Shown: positions 1 through 7,389 of the stretch, piece after piece | Layout: the number at the start of each line of letters is the position of its first letter | How positions within the stretch are numbered: the stretch's first letter is position 1 | Origin: Comamonas_F sp047606565 | Lineage (GTDB): Bacteria; Pseudomonadota; Gammaproteobacteria; Burkholderiales; Burkholderiaceae_C | Assembly: GCA_047606565.1 (NCBI GenBank) | Contig: JASGEH010000180.1 | Coordinates: 1 to 26,141 of the forward strand | Length of the DNA stretch: 26,141 nt | Reading direction: 5' to 3' | Translations under genes and position numbers: made by a program | The notes under the pieces: generated by a model | What the model saw: only the letters and a program-made list of their open reading frames with translations | What the model was told of the DNA's origin: nothing | Database searches by the model: none

Positions 1-115
1 CGCCGTTCTTGTCGATGACCACGAAGGCACCGTCGAGCACGTCGATCTGCCCGTACTGCACGAAGATCATCGAGACGCGATCCTTCATGGGCAGCGGCTT
101 GAGCGGCGGCAGCAT
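1..115 (-). CDS. cas1: Cas1 (type I-E), N-terminal part, cut by the left edge
   Basis: Only the first 38 codons are in the window; the gene runs off the left edge. The visible protein starts MLPPLKPLPMKDRVSM and continues with IFVQYGQIDVLDGAFVVIDK, which is the characteristic N-terminus of type I-E Cas1, the integrase subunit that with Cas2 inserts new spacers into the array. The ATG lies three bases after the casE stop, so translation is probably coupled. The catalytic residues lie outside the window and cannot be checked. By the usual I-E order, cas2 and the CRISPR array should follow further left. Identity is firm from the N-terminus and position; activity is unknown. Confidence 0.93.
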   Translation of the reverse strand, partial: MLPPLKPLPMKDRVSMIFVQYGQIDVLDGAFVVIDKNG

Positions 116-118
116 CGT

Positions 119-730
119 TCAGATCCGAGCCAGGCTGAGCAGCCCGCAGCCAAACGCCTTGCCGGGGCCGATGCCGGCATGCAGGGCATCGGACAGCACG
201 GCCACGTTGCGCGCTTGCAGAATGCCCTCGAACCATGCTCGCTGCAGAATGATGCGGGTCTGGCCCTTGCGGCTGGCGAGCCTGTCACTGGCCGTCACCA
301 ACGCGGCCTCCACATGGAAGCCCCACCGTTCGCCCTGCCGCTTGAGCCATTCCAGTTGCGCTTCTTCGCCGACCACGCCATGGCGCTTGCCCTCGCGCGT
401 GACCGTGGGATTGGCCTGCAGGCGAAAACGGTAGCGGGCATCGGCCTGCAGCAATCGCTGGACCTCGACGACCTTGGTTTCCACGGCTTTCTTCAGGTAG
501 CCACCCGCATCGTCCAGGTGCGCCCAATTGCCGGGCTGGACGGCTTGCACGATCAATTGGGGATCGCTCCAGCCGGCTTGGGTTTCCAGACGCCAGAGAA
601 AGCGCGGGGGCGTCTGCGTCTCGTCGGCGACAAAGGCACGCACCAGCGTGCGGTGCATCTCATAGGGATCGGCCAGGTCGCGGCGGGCCTTCGCGTCGCG
701 GGGATCAAGCGACAGTCGGGTCAGATGCAT
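119..730 (-). CDS. casE: CRISPR RNA endoribonuclease Cas6e/CasE (type I-E)
   Basis: 203 residues, the normal length of Cas6e, which cuts the pre-crRNA at the repeat hairpin and stays bound to the 3' handle inside Cascade. The N-terminal ferredoxin-like fold begins MHLTRLSLDPRD. The family motif DPYEMHRTL follows with His26, the position of the catalytic histidine in characterised homologues. Near the C-terminus the glycine-rich loop GIGPGKAFGCGLLSL (about 186-200) is intact. An in-frame start eight codons upstream is possible, but this ATG gives the family N-terminus. The 5' end overlaps casD by 26 bases and the stop lies three bases before cas1. Confidence 0.95.
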   Translation of the reverse strand: MHLTRLSLDPRDAKARRDLADPYEMHRTLVRAFVADETQTPPRFLWRLETQAGWSDPQLIVQAVQPGNWAHLDDAGGYLKKAVETKVVEVQRLLQADARYRFRLQANPTVTREGKRHGVVGEEAQLEWLKRQGERWGFHVEAALVTASDRLASRKGQTRIILQRAWFEGILQARNVAVLSDALHAGIGPGKAFGCGLLSLARI

Positions 731-1403
731 GCTCGCCTCCCGCGGACAACACAAGGGATCTCACAAAACGCGGGCCAAAGCGCCGCTCGGCGAAGGGAGC
801 CACGGGCTGGTCCAGACGGATCGCACCTTCGGTGCGATCCTCCAGTACGGTACGCCATGGCCCGGGCGATGCACCGACTTCCGCATCGGCTTCGACCAGC
901 GAGGGCCACTGCGCCAGCGCCCGCTCCAGGGGCGCATCGATCAGGCCATCGGGCAGATGCACCGGCACCGAGGGCACGAAGCTCTTGCGTCCCAGCGCCA
1001 GCGGCCAGAACGGCCGGCGCAGTGCAGCATGGATGTGTTCGAGAAGCTCACGCTCGCCCTCCAGGCCAATCAGAAACGCGGCATCGGACAGGTAATAGCG
1101 CGGACTCACCACAGTGCGCTCTTTGTCGGCCTTGCCGGTGGATGCGATCACAACGCCGGTGGCGGTCTGGTAGTCGCGCAGCGGCACGCCTTCACGATCC
1201 ACCCGCACGCCCATGCGCAGTGCGGCCAGGTCATCGACCGGCTCGCTGCGATCACGCCCCAACGCCGCGCAGACCAGGCCAAGCACGCCGGACTTGGAAG
1301 GCTCCAGTTGCGTGTCGCGTTCGTCAAACCGGCTGGTGGTTCCCCAGGACTGCATCGGCCCTTGCAAGCGCAGCAACAAGGTGTACAGCACAGCCACGCT
1401 CAT
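705..1403 (-). CDS. casD: Cascade subunit Cas5e/CasD (type I-E)
   Basis: 232 residues. The protein opens with a beta strand followed by LRLQGPMQSWG, the conserved N-terminal signature of type I-E Cas5, and continues with a glycine-containing segment SKSGVLGLV. Cas5e caps the 5' end of the crRNA and contacts Cse1 and the last Cas7 in Cascade; in type I-E it is structural, not catalytic. The start is the ATG that overlaps the casC stop in an ATGA arrangement; longer readings upstream run through casC in another frame. The 3' end overlaps the casE start by 26 bases. RRPFWPLALGRKSF near the middle is also typical of the family. Confidence 0.95.
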   Translation of the reverse strand: MSVAVLYTLLLRLQGPMQSWGTTSRFDERDTQLEPSKSGVLGLVCAALGRDRSEPVDDLAALRMGVRVDREGVPLRDYQTATGVVIASTGKADKERTVVSPRYYLSDAAFLIGLEGERELLEHIHAALRRPFWPLALGRKSFVPSVPVHLPDGLIDAPLERALAQWPSLVEADAEVGASPGPWRTVLEDRTEGAIRLDQPVAPFAERRFGPRFVRSLVLSAGGEHASDPTVA

Positions 1404-2533
1404 ACCTCCAGGCCGGCGGCGGCCAGTTCCCGTGCGCGGCGCGCCAGATCGGCCAGCGTCTCCTGCGCCTCGCCCTTGCCTTGCGGCCAGCGGCCGGTAA
1501 GGTCGAGATACAGCCACTGGTCCTGCGGTGCGGCATAGACGGCCGCGAGCTTGTCCTCGTAGCTCGCCAGCGCATCGACCGACTGCCCAGTCAGCGCGTC
1601 GTCGGCCTTGGGCCGCACTGGCTTCTCGAAGGCATTGGCCAAATTCAGCGGCGAAGCATGGCGCAGACTCACGCCGATGAATTCCGGCGGATTGTGCGCG
1701 GCAAACGTGTTCTGTTTGCCGGTCGGAATAGCGCGCACCAAGGCTTGCGCAAACGCTTCGATGGCCGACAGCGCCAGTTCGCGATCACCTTGCAGGTTGC
1801 TCAACAGCTTGTTTACGTCCAGCACCGCGTAGCGGTAGAAGGTGGCCGAGTTGAACTCGATCTGTCCGATCATGCCCGCCCCGGTTTCGTCTTCGTCGCC
1901 CTTGTCGTCCACGGCGGTGAAGTAGTCGAACTCGCGCTCGACGCGGTGGGTGCTGATGGCGTGGGCCACCTGGCAGGCCGCATCCTGGTTGACCGCGGGC
2001 AGGTCCGCGAGCATGCGGCCGAACAAGGCCACGTCCACCGCCTTGCCACCATCCAGCAGCGACTTGGCTTTCTTGACGATGTCCGCCGGGACGCTGGCCT
2101 TGGCGTCCTTCTTGCTCTTTTTCTCGCCTCCCACGACCAGTTCTTCCCAATGCTGCTCGATCAGTTGGGCGAACGCGGCAACCTCGTTCTCACCCAGAAA
2201 CAAGAGGTACTCGGTCTTGCCATCGTCCTTGAGCTTCAGGCCGGCGGCGCCCAGGGCCACCTCAATTTTTCCGGCCGCCTCGTCGGCATCGCGCCCCGCC
2301 AGACGCTCAATCAAGAGAGTCTTCAGCTTCTTGGTGCGAATGCCGCGATGGGCCTGCGGTACCAAGTCATGCTCGGCCGCCGCCAGGCGCGTGGCGCGCT
2401 TGAAGCATTGGCTGCTCACCCGCGCTCGCCGCTGGCCGCCGAAGATGGCGTCCTTCGGCGCGCCGGTGTCGTCGCGGTTGAGGTTGGAAGGGGCGAAGTT
2501 CTGGATCAGGTGAAATTCGAGGAACAGGCTCAT
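1400..2533 (-). CDS. casC: Cascade backbone subunit Cas7e/CasC (type I-E, Cse4)
   Basis: 377 residues, within the usual size of Cse4/Cas7. The N-terminus LEFHLIQNFAPSNLNRDD, followed by GAPKDAIFGGQRRARVSSQ, is the family hallmark. Six copies of this RRM-fold protein form the crRNA-binding backbone of Cascade. The middle contains GRMLADLPAVNQDAACQVAH and the conserved HRVEREFDYFTAVDD; near 235-245 is the NSATFYRYA motif, all features of the I-E subfamily. It starts 12 bases after casB and its TGA overlaps the casD ATG by four bases, consistent with one polycistronic unit. I see no disruption. Confidence 0.96.
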   Translation of the reverse strand: MSLFLEFHLIQNFAPSNLNRDDTGAPKDAIFGGQRRARVSSQCFKRATRLAAAEHDLVPQAHRGIRTKKLKTLLIERLAGRDADEAAGKIEVALGAAGLKLKDDGKTEYLLFLGENEVAAFAQLIEQHWEELVVGGEKKSKKDAKASVPADIVKKAKSLLDGGKAVDVALFGRMLADLPAVNQDAACQVAHAISTHRVEREFDYFTAVDDKGDEDETGAGMIGQIEFNSATFYRYAVLDVNKLLSNLQGDRELALSAIEAFAQALVRAIPTGKQNTFAAHNPPEFIGVSLRHASPLNLANAFEKPVRPKADDALTGQSVDALASYEDKLAAVYAAPQDQWLYLDLTGRWPQGKGEAQETLADLARRARELAAAGLEV

Positions 2534-2545
2534 GACGGTCTTCCT

Positions 2546-3073
2546 TTACGAGGCACTGGAGATAGGGGGTTCGGTTTGCGACTCGGCAGCACGATAGAAG
2601 TCGCGTGCCCAGCGTTGGCGCAGCCGGTCGCGGTCGGCATTCGGGTTCATCCAGACGCGCAGGTCATCGAGCAGGCGGGCATAGTCCAGTCCGATGTCGT
2701 CGCCCGCCAACAGGCTGATGGCCTGGCGCAGGTAATCAAGGATGTTGTCGGCATCGGCGCCAAGCAGGGCGATGAAGCGCCCCTCGATGCTCTGGCTCTC
2801 GCGCTTGCGCATCAGTTCGCCGAAGGCAGTAGCGAAGCTCTGCTCGCGTTGCGCCGGATGGCGCGCGAACAATCCAGCCACGGCATACAGGGCCAGCCGC
2901 CACGCATCGTGCGCCGGTCGGTCGACACCCACAAAACGTTCCACATGCGGGTAGGCCTTCGGATAAGCGCCCGGATCGAACGCCAGGCTGTGGCGCAAGG
3001 CCGCGATGGCCCCGGGGTCCCTTTCGCGCAACGCGATCAGGTGCGCGATAAATCTTTGCGCGTGTTCACTCAC
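2546..3073 (-). CDS. casB: Cascade small subunit Cse2/CasB (type I-E)
   Basis: 175 residues, matching the Cse2 family, an all-helical protein present as a dimer in Cascade that stabilises the non-target strand of the R-loop. I chose the GTG at 3073 as start. It lies one base after the casA stop and is preceded by a strong AAGGAGG six bases upstream, embedded in the last casA codons. A longer in-frame reading to an ATG at 3166 runs back into casA and is less likely. The sequence is divergent, as usual for Cse2, but contains RDPGAIAALRHSLAFDPG and a C-terminal arginine-rich helix (RLRQRWARDFYRA). Position between casA and casC is the strongest evidence. Confidence 0.9.
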   Translation of the reverse strand: MSEHAQRFIAHLIALRERDPGAIAALRHSLAFDPGAYPKAYPHVERFVGVDRPAHDAWRLALYAVAGLFARHPAQREQSFATAFGELMRKRESQSIEGRFIALLGADADNILDYLRQAISLLAGDDIGLDYARLLDDLRVWMNPNADRDRLRQRWARDFYRAAESQTEPPISSAS

Positions 3074-3074
3074 C

Positions 3075-4634
3075 TCAAGCCTCCTTGGCGATCGTGGATG
3101 GTTCGGAAACGGGCACATGCTTGTTGAGCAGGCCATGGAAACGGGGCAGGAACCGGGCATCGGCACGCAGCGCGCGAGGCGATTGGCCCAATGCGCTCAC
3201 TACGCTCCTCCAGGCCGTTTGCGCGCTGAGGCGCAGCGCGGCATTCCAGAGCGTGGTGGCTTGCGCGTAATCGCCCTCGCCCAACAGGTGCAACAACTCC
3301 GGCAGCGTGCGTTCGGCGGTGGCGTAGTAGCTGGCGGCACAAGGCCCCGCGTCGAGTAGGCTGCGTGCGCGGTTGCGCGTGTCCTTGCTGGCCGGTGTCG
3401 GGAGGGTCTCGGCCAGCATGCTGGTCGCTGCCATGCGAATATCGCTGAACAGCGCTTCAGCCTTTTCTACCCGTTCGCGCAGAAACAAGGCCTTGCCAGC
3501 ATCTTCCAGAAGCGACACCGGCAACACCAGACGTTCGGAGCGCCAACGCAACAGCTTGGCCTGGTCGCTGGCGAGCCCAGCCACCAAGATAGGTTGATAC
3601 ACCGATTCGAATGGATTGAGTTGCTCATGCAGCGCAATGGCATGGTTCAGCACGGCAGCGGGCTGGCTCGCTCCTGTGGGATTGGGCACCAGCGCAGGGA
3701 GATCACGCCACAGGGCACGACCATCGCCGAAACTCAAGCGCACGAGTCCATTGGACCCGGCGCGAAAGCTCGCCATGGGATCGGGCGCGTTGGCGTCTTC
3801 GCCCAGCGCAAAGCCAGCCGCGAAATGCAGCCACTGAACCTGTCCATCAGCCTCGCGCCGCAACAGCACGGCGCGGCTCTGCCGGGTGTAGCGGTCATTG
3901 GGGCCAGTCGCCAACACGGGGGCTGCACGAAGATCGGCCACGGTCAGCGGCGGCCGTTCCCAGGCAGGCAGATCTTCGTCAGTTTTCCATCCTTGCAAGC
4001 ACAGCACCAGCGTCTGTGCCAGATTGGCGCCCACCGGTACGACGGCAGCCGTGTTGACCAAGGCGCCCGCCTTGTCAGCATCACGCAACGTCTTGACCAG
4101 ACCGCCAGGCGTGAATTGCAGGAAGCCCAGCAAGGTTCGGATAGCGTCCGCCGGGCGGATTGCCGTCGGCGCGTTGTCCCACGCATGATCGAACACCACC
4201 GGGGTATTGCCATTGGCACTGGCCAGCGCGATCTGCGTCCAGGGCTTGCGCTTATCCCTCGTTTCCTCGGCATCGGCCAGCGCCGCCACCTGCATGAACG
4301 GATGTTCCGGGTGGAACAGCCAGAAGCGCTCGCGCCAGTGCGCCAGATAGCCGGCGATGGCGTCGGCAGGCAAGCCCTCGCGGTACCAGCGCGCGCGATC
4401 CTTGTCCTTCCACCCTTGCGGGAATGCCCGGCTCAGGGCGCGATGAACGACGGCCAGCAACAGCCGGTACTGCGCCACCAGATTCGGCGGCGCGGTCTCG
4501 GCCAGGGCCGTGATCTCGCGGCTGCGCCGGAACACGTCCAGCAAGCCCAGTTCCTCAATGCGCCCGTCCTCCAGCCGCACGGGCAGCCAGGGCTCGTCCA
4601 ATAGGTTGAAGTCCTGTCTCAAATCCTCGCTCAT
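3075..4634 (-). CDS. casA: Cascade large subunit Cse1/CasA (type I-E, Cas8e)
   Basis: 519 residues, normal for Cse1, which recognises the PAM, opens target DNA and recruits Cas3. The N-terminus FNLLDEPWLPVR is diagnostic; HPEHPFMQV (about 106-114) and the LNPFESVYQPIL segment are also family features, and the last 150 residues form the expected helical bundle. The ATG at 4634 overlaps the cas3 stop in an ATGA arrangement and gives the family N-terminus; a 26-residue longer form would lie inside cas3. The last codons carry the ribosome binding site for casB. No frameshift or missing segment is visible. Confidence 0.95.
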   Translation of the reverse strand: MSEDLRQDFNLLDEPWLPVRLEDGRIEELGLLDVFRRSREITALAETAPPNLVAQYRLLLAVVHRALSRAFPQGWKDKDRARWYREGLPADAIAGYLAHWRERFWLFHPEHPFMQVAALADAEETRDKRKPWTQIALASANGNTPVVFDHAWDNAPTAIRPADAIRTLLGFLQFTPGGLVKTLRDADKAGALVNTAAVVPVGANLAQTLVLCLQGWKTDEDLPAWERPPLTVADLRAAPVLATGPNDRYTRQSRAVLLRREADGQVQWLHFAAGFALGEDANAPDPMASFRAGSNGLVRLSFGDGRALWRDLPALVPNPTGASQPAAVLNHAIALHEQLNPFESVYQPILVAGLASDQAKLLRWRSERLVLPVSLLEDAGKALFLRERVEKAEALFSDIRMAATSMLAETLPTPASKDTRNRARSLLDAGPCAASYYATAERTLPELLHLLGEGDYAQATTLWNAALRLSAQTAWRSVVSALGQSPRALRADARFLPRFHGLLNKHVPVSEPSTIAKEA

Positions 4635-7315
4635 TCGGTGCTCCCACTCGCTTCCTTGATTTCGTAGACCAGCCCCAGTTCGGCATCCAGTTGCAACCGC
4701 ACGCCATCGCATTCGTACCGTCCCTGGCTTAGTGGCAACGGATGGAAATTACGCAGCAAGGGATGCTCAGCGAAGGCCACCGGCAATTCCTTCCCCTGGA
4801 AATGCCTGACCACCGCCGTGCGCGCGAGCCGCAACTGGCGGCCATACAGGCTGCGGGCGGAGACATCGTCGAGCGGGCGGTCCGGGGCGAGCGTTTTTCC
4901 GTCCACGCACCATCCCCCCTCCACCACGTCGACCGGCACTAACGTGACGGTTGCGCGCCCCAGCCGGGTGACGTTGCGCAAGCCCAGCAGGTCATCCTCG
5001 TCGTTGCCGCGCGGCTTGTCGTTGTAGGCCGCTTGCGGCTCGGCTGAGGGATCGATGGCGACGTTGCGCGATTCCTGCCACTCCTTGTTCACTCGCGCGC
5101 GGTATTCGCCATAAGCCTCGATCTCGATGGCCTCGCGCACCTGGGCGTCCAGCGCGACGGGCAGCGGCTCGTCGCCGTAGACCGCCTGCACCAAGCGGTC
5201 GATGTCGCCGGGCAGGTGCAGTATTTGCTCCTGCCCCAGCAGCGCCCAGGTCCGGCCCAGGATGTAGCTGTCGTAGACGAATTTCCAGGCCGTGGCTTTC
5301 AGGTCGGGGAATTCTGGACGCAGGCCGGCAACCCACAGGCGTGCTTCCTCGTGGGCCGGTGGGCGCGAGCGGTCATGCCGATGCAGGCGTCCGGCGCGTT
5401 GCAGCAGCAAGTCGACCGGCGCCAGGTCGCTGAGCATGAAGTCAAAATCCAGATCGAGCGATTGCTCGGCGACCTGAGTCGCAATCAACAACGCCTTCGC
5501 TGGCCGCTCGCCCTGGAGGCCGAAAAGCCCGAGCACCTGCCGCTCACGCTCGCCGCGCGCGTCCAGCGGGTAGCGTGCATGGAACAACAGCAGCGGCACC
5601 TGCGGCTGCAGCCGGTCGCGCAGCAGCCGATAGAGCTTCTGCGCACGATCGACCGTGTTGACGATCACCACCCCGCAGCCGCCCGCCTCAAGCAGTTCCC
5701 ATGTCTGGTCAGCCAGTTCCTCCAGACTTTCGCCCAGCCCCATCACCCGAATCGGCGCCAGATCGCGGGCCTGGAAATGCTCACCGCGCACGCCTGCGTC
5801 ATCCGCCAGCAGCAGGCGCGGGTAGGCCAAAGCAGGTGCCCGTTCGGCCTCCAGCCCCCACGCGGCCAGCAACTCGTCGCGACGCGCCCTGGGCAGGGTG
5901 GCGCTCATCAGCACCACCGAGCTGCCCAACGCCTTAAGCCATTGCAGCAAGGCAGCGATCAGCCCACTGGTGTAGGTGTCATACGCATGAACCTCGTCAA
6001 GCACCACCACGCGGTTGCCCAGTCCCCACAGCCGCACGAAATGGTGCTTGACGTTGAGCGCGCCGAACAATGCCTGGTCGACCGTGCCCACGCCGTAGGG
6101 CGACAACAGTGGCCGGCGGCGCTGGCCGAACCAGGCCGAGGCCGACAAGGTTTCGCCGCGATCCTGGCCAATACCGCGCAGGTACACCGTGCGCAGGCGC
6201 TGGGCATCCTCGTTCATCGAGGCACCGCCATGCACCAATTGCACGTCGGTCGGATCGGTGGCGAAGGCTTTGAGGAAAGTCTCGGCGCGCTGGAACAGCG
6301 CATTGCCGGTGGCCTGGGTCGGCAAGGCCACATACAACCCGCGATGTCCGTTGGCCGCCTGCAGGCGCAATTGGGCGAGAAAGGCCAGCTCGGTCTTGCC
6401 CTCGCCCATCGGCGCTTCGACCAGCAGCAGCGTCGGTCCCTTCGCGCCACGCAGCAGGTCATCGCCCGCTTGCTGCAAGGGCCGGGGCGACAGCCCTTCG
6501 CGGCCCGTCATGTGCGCCAGCAGGGTTCCCAGATCAACAGGCGCGTCCAGCAAGGCTCGCGAGCGGCGCCAGCCGATGTGCGCCAACGCGCTGGCGGCCA
6601 GCGTCCGGGCATGATCGTGGTAAGTGCGCAGATCATCGTGCCGCTCGCCCAGCGCGAACCATTCGGGATTGGACGCGATCCAGTCCGCCGCGCTGGTCAG
6701 CCCCGCCAGCCAGTTCACGGCCGGCAGGCTCACTTCCTCCAGGCTGGGCACGCCCTGTGGTGCCAGCGTTCGCCAATAGGCCTGGAGGACCGCCTGGCGG
6801 GCCTGTCCCCAGGCGGGCGGCTCGCCCTTGGGCCGCGCCCCGTTGACCTGCGTGGGAAGGAAATGAAAGCCGTGATGCGCACTGATGGCCTGGATCACAT
6901 GACGCAACCAATCAGGCGCTGCGTCGGCCAACGGGAACAACGGTCCACCCAGCAAGGCAGCCGTCGCACAGGAATGATCGGTGACGCCACACGCATGCGC
7001 CGGAAAAGCCAAGCCGCTGGCCTGGTCGGCGGCCATGCCTTCCGGCCACTTGGCCTGGAACCCGGGTATCGCTTTGCCAAAGTCGTGCAGTCCCGCCAGC
7101 GCCGCCAGCCAGCGCAAACCATGTTCACGGGACAGGCCGAACGCCGATGCCGCCCAATCCAGCGACTGCGCCGGCTCCCATTCCAGCATGACCTCGGCGA
7201 CGGCTGCGACATCCAGCATGTGTGCCAGCAAGCCATGGGCAGGATCCCCACTTTTGGCCCACAGATGGCGGGCCCCAGCGGGCAACGCTGAAAATGCCCC
7301 GTTCCCTCGATCCAT
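4631..7315 (-). CDS. cas3: CRISPR-associated helicase-nuclease Cas3 (type I-E)
   Basis: 894 residues, a full-length HD-plus-helicase Cas3 that is recruited by Cascade and degrades the target strand. The N-terminal HD domain shows His32, the HDFGK box (His77-Asp78, Lys81), His114, and the His147-His148 pair. The superfamily 2 helicase follows: Walker A MGEGKT (303-308), DEVH box (439-442), SAT (470-472), NTVDRAQKLYRLL (552-564), and motif VI QRAGRLHRH (638-646). All look intact, so an active enzyme is expected. The ATG at 7315 has a weak AAGAG ten bases upstream, within one arm of an inverted repeat. It is the first gene of the cas operon and follows mocR on the same strand after 74 bases. Confidence 0.97.
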   Translation of the reverse strand: MDRGNGAFSALPAGARHLWAKSGDPAHGLLAHMLDVAAVAEVMLEWEPAQSLDWAASAFGLSREHGLRWLAALAGLHDFGKAIPGFQAKWPEGMAADQASGLAFPAHACGVTDHSCATAALLGGPLFPLADAAPDWLRHVIQAISAHHGFHFLPTQVNGARPKGEPPAWGQARQAVLQAYWRTLAPQGVPSLEEVSLPAVNWLAGLTSAADWIASNPEWFALGERHDDLRTYHDHARTLAASALAHIGWRRSRALLDAPVDLGTLLAHMTGREGLSPRPLQQAGDDLLRGAKGPTLLLVEAPMGEGKTELAFLAQLRLQAANGHRGLYVALPTQATGNALFQRAETFLKAFATDPTDVQLVHGGASMNEDAQRLRTVYLRGIGQDRGETLSASAWFGQRRRPLLSPYGVGTVDQALFGALNVKHHFVRLWGLGNRVVVLDEVHAYDTYTSGLIAALLQWLKALGSSVVLMSATLPRARRDELLAAWGLEAERAPALAYPRLLLADDAGVRGEHFQARDLAPIRVMGLGESLEELADQTWELLEAGGCGVVIVNTVDRAQKLYRLLRDRLQPQVPLLLFHARYPLDARGERERQVLGLFGLQGERPAKALLIATQVAEQSLDLDFDFMLSDLAPVDLLLQRAGRLHRHDRSRPPAHEEARLWVAGLRPEFPDLKATAWKFVYDSYILGRTWALLGQEQILHLPGDIDRLVQAVYGDEPLPVALDAQVREAIEIEAYGEYRARVNKEWQESRNVAIDPSAEPQAAYNDKPRGNDEDDLLGLRNVTRLGRATVTLVPVDVVEGGWCVDGKTLAPDRPLDDVSARSLYGRQLRLARTAVVRHFQGKELPVAFAEHPLLRNFHPLPLSQGRYECDGVRLQLDAELGLVYEIKEASGSTE

Positions 7316-7324
7316 TTATGTTTC

Positions 7325-7363
7325 GCTCTTGTAAAGACATGTTTTTATATCAGATACAAGAGC
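7325..7363. repeat. Perfect 9-bp inverted repeat flanking the cas promoter (putative operator)
   Basis: GCTCTTGTA at 7325-7333 is the exact reverse complement of TACAAGAGC at 7355-7363; the arms are separated by 21 bases (centre to centre 30 bp, about three helical turns). One arm lies just upstream of the predicted extended -10 and the other lies at the predicted start of transcription and contains the cas3 ribosome binding site. The geometry suggests a repressor site or, in read-through RNA, a hairpin that hides the ribosome binding site. The binding protein is unknown. Confidence 0.55.
7344..7352 (-). promoter_or_regulatory. Candidate extended -10 promoter of the cas operon
   Basis: Reading on the minus strand, TGATATAAA matches an extended -10 (TGn followed by TATAAA, five of six matches to TATAAT). 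No convincing -35 is present at 16-17 bases, as is tolerated for extended -10 promoters. Predicted transcription would begin near 7337, giving a leader of about 20 bases before cas3. The site sits in an AT-rich pocket inside otherwise GC-rich sequence. Confidence 0.5.
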
Positions 7364-7389
7364 CCTCGCCTATCCCTTGCGATACCCCG

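Noticed and set aside
179..3127. Long plus-strand open frame (982 codons) opposite casE, casD, casC and casB
   Set aside because: It is antisense to well-recognised cas genes, has no recognisable domain, and is the expected result of few stop codons in GC-rich sequence.
5216..7291. Long plus-strand open frame (691 codons) opposite cas3
   Set aside because: Rich in Gln, Arg and Gly with no domain; a mirror of the cas3 coding strand, not a gene.
7125..7340. Small minus-strand frame starting at an ATG 25 bases upstream of cas3, in a different frame
   Set aside because: It has no good ribosome binding site, no conserved features, and overlaps the cas3 HD domain. A leader peptide is possible but nothing supports it.
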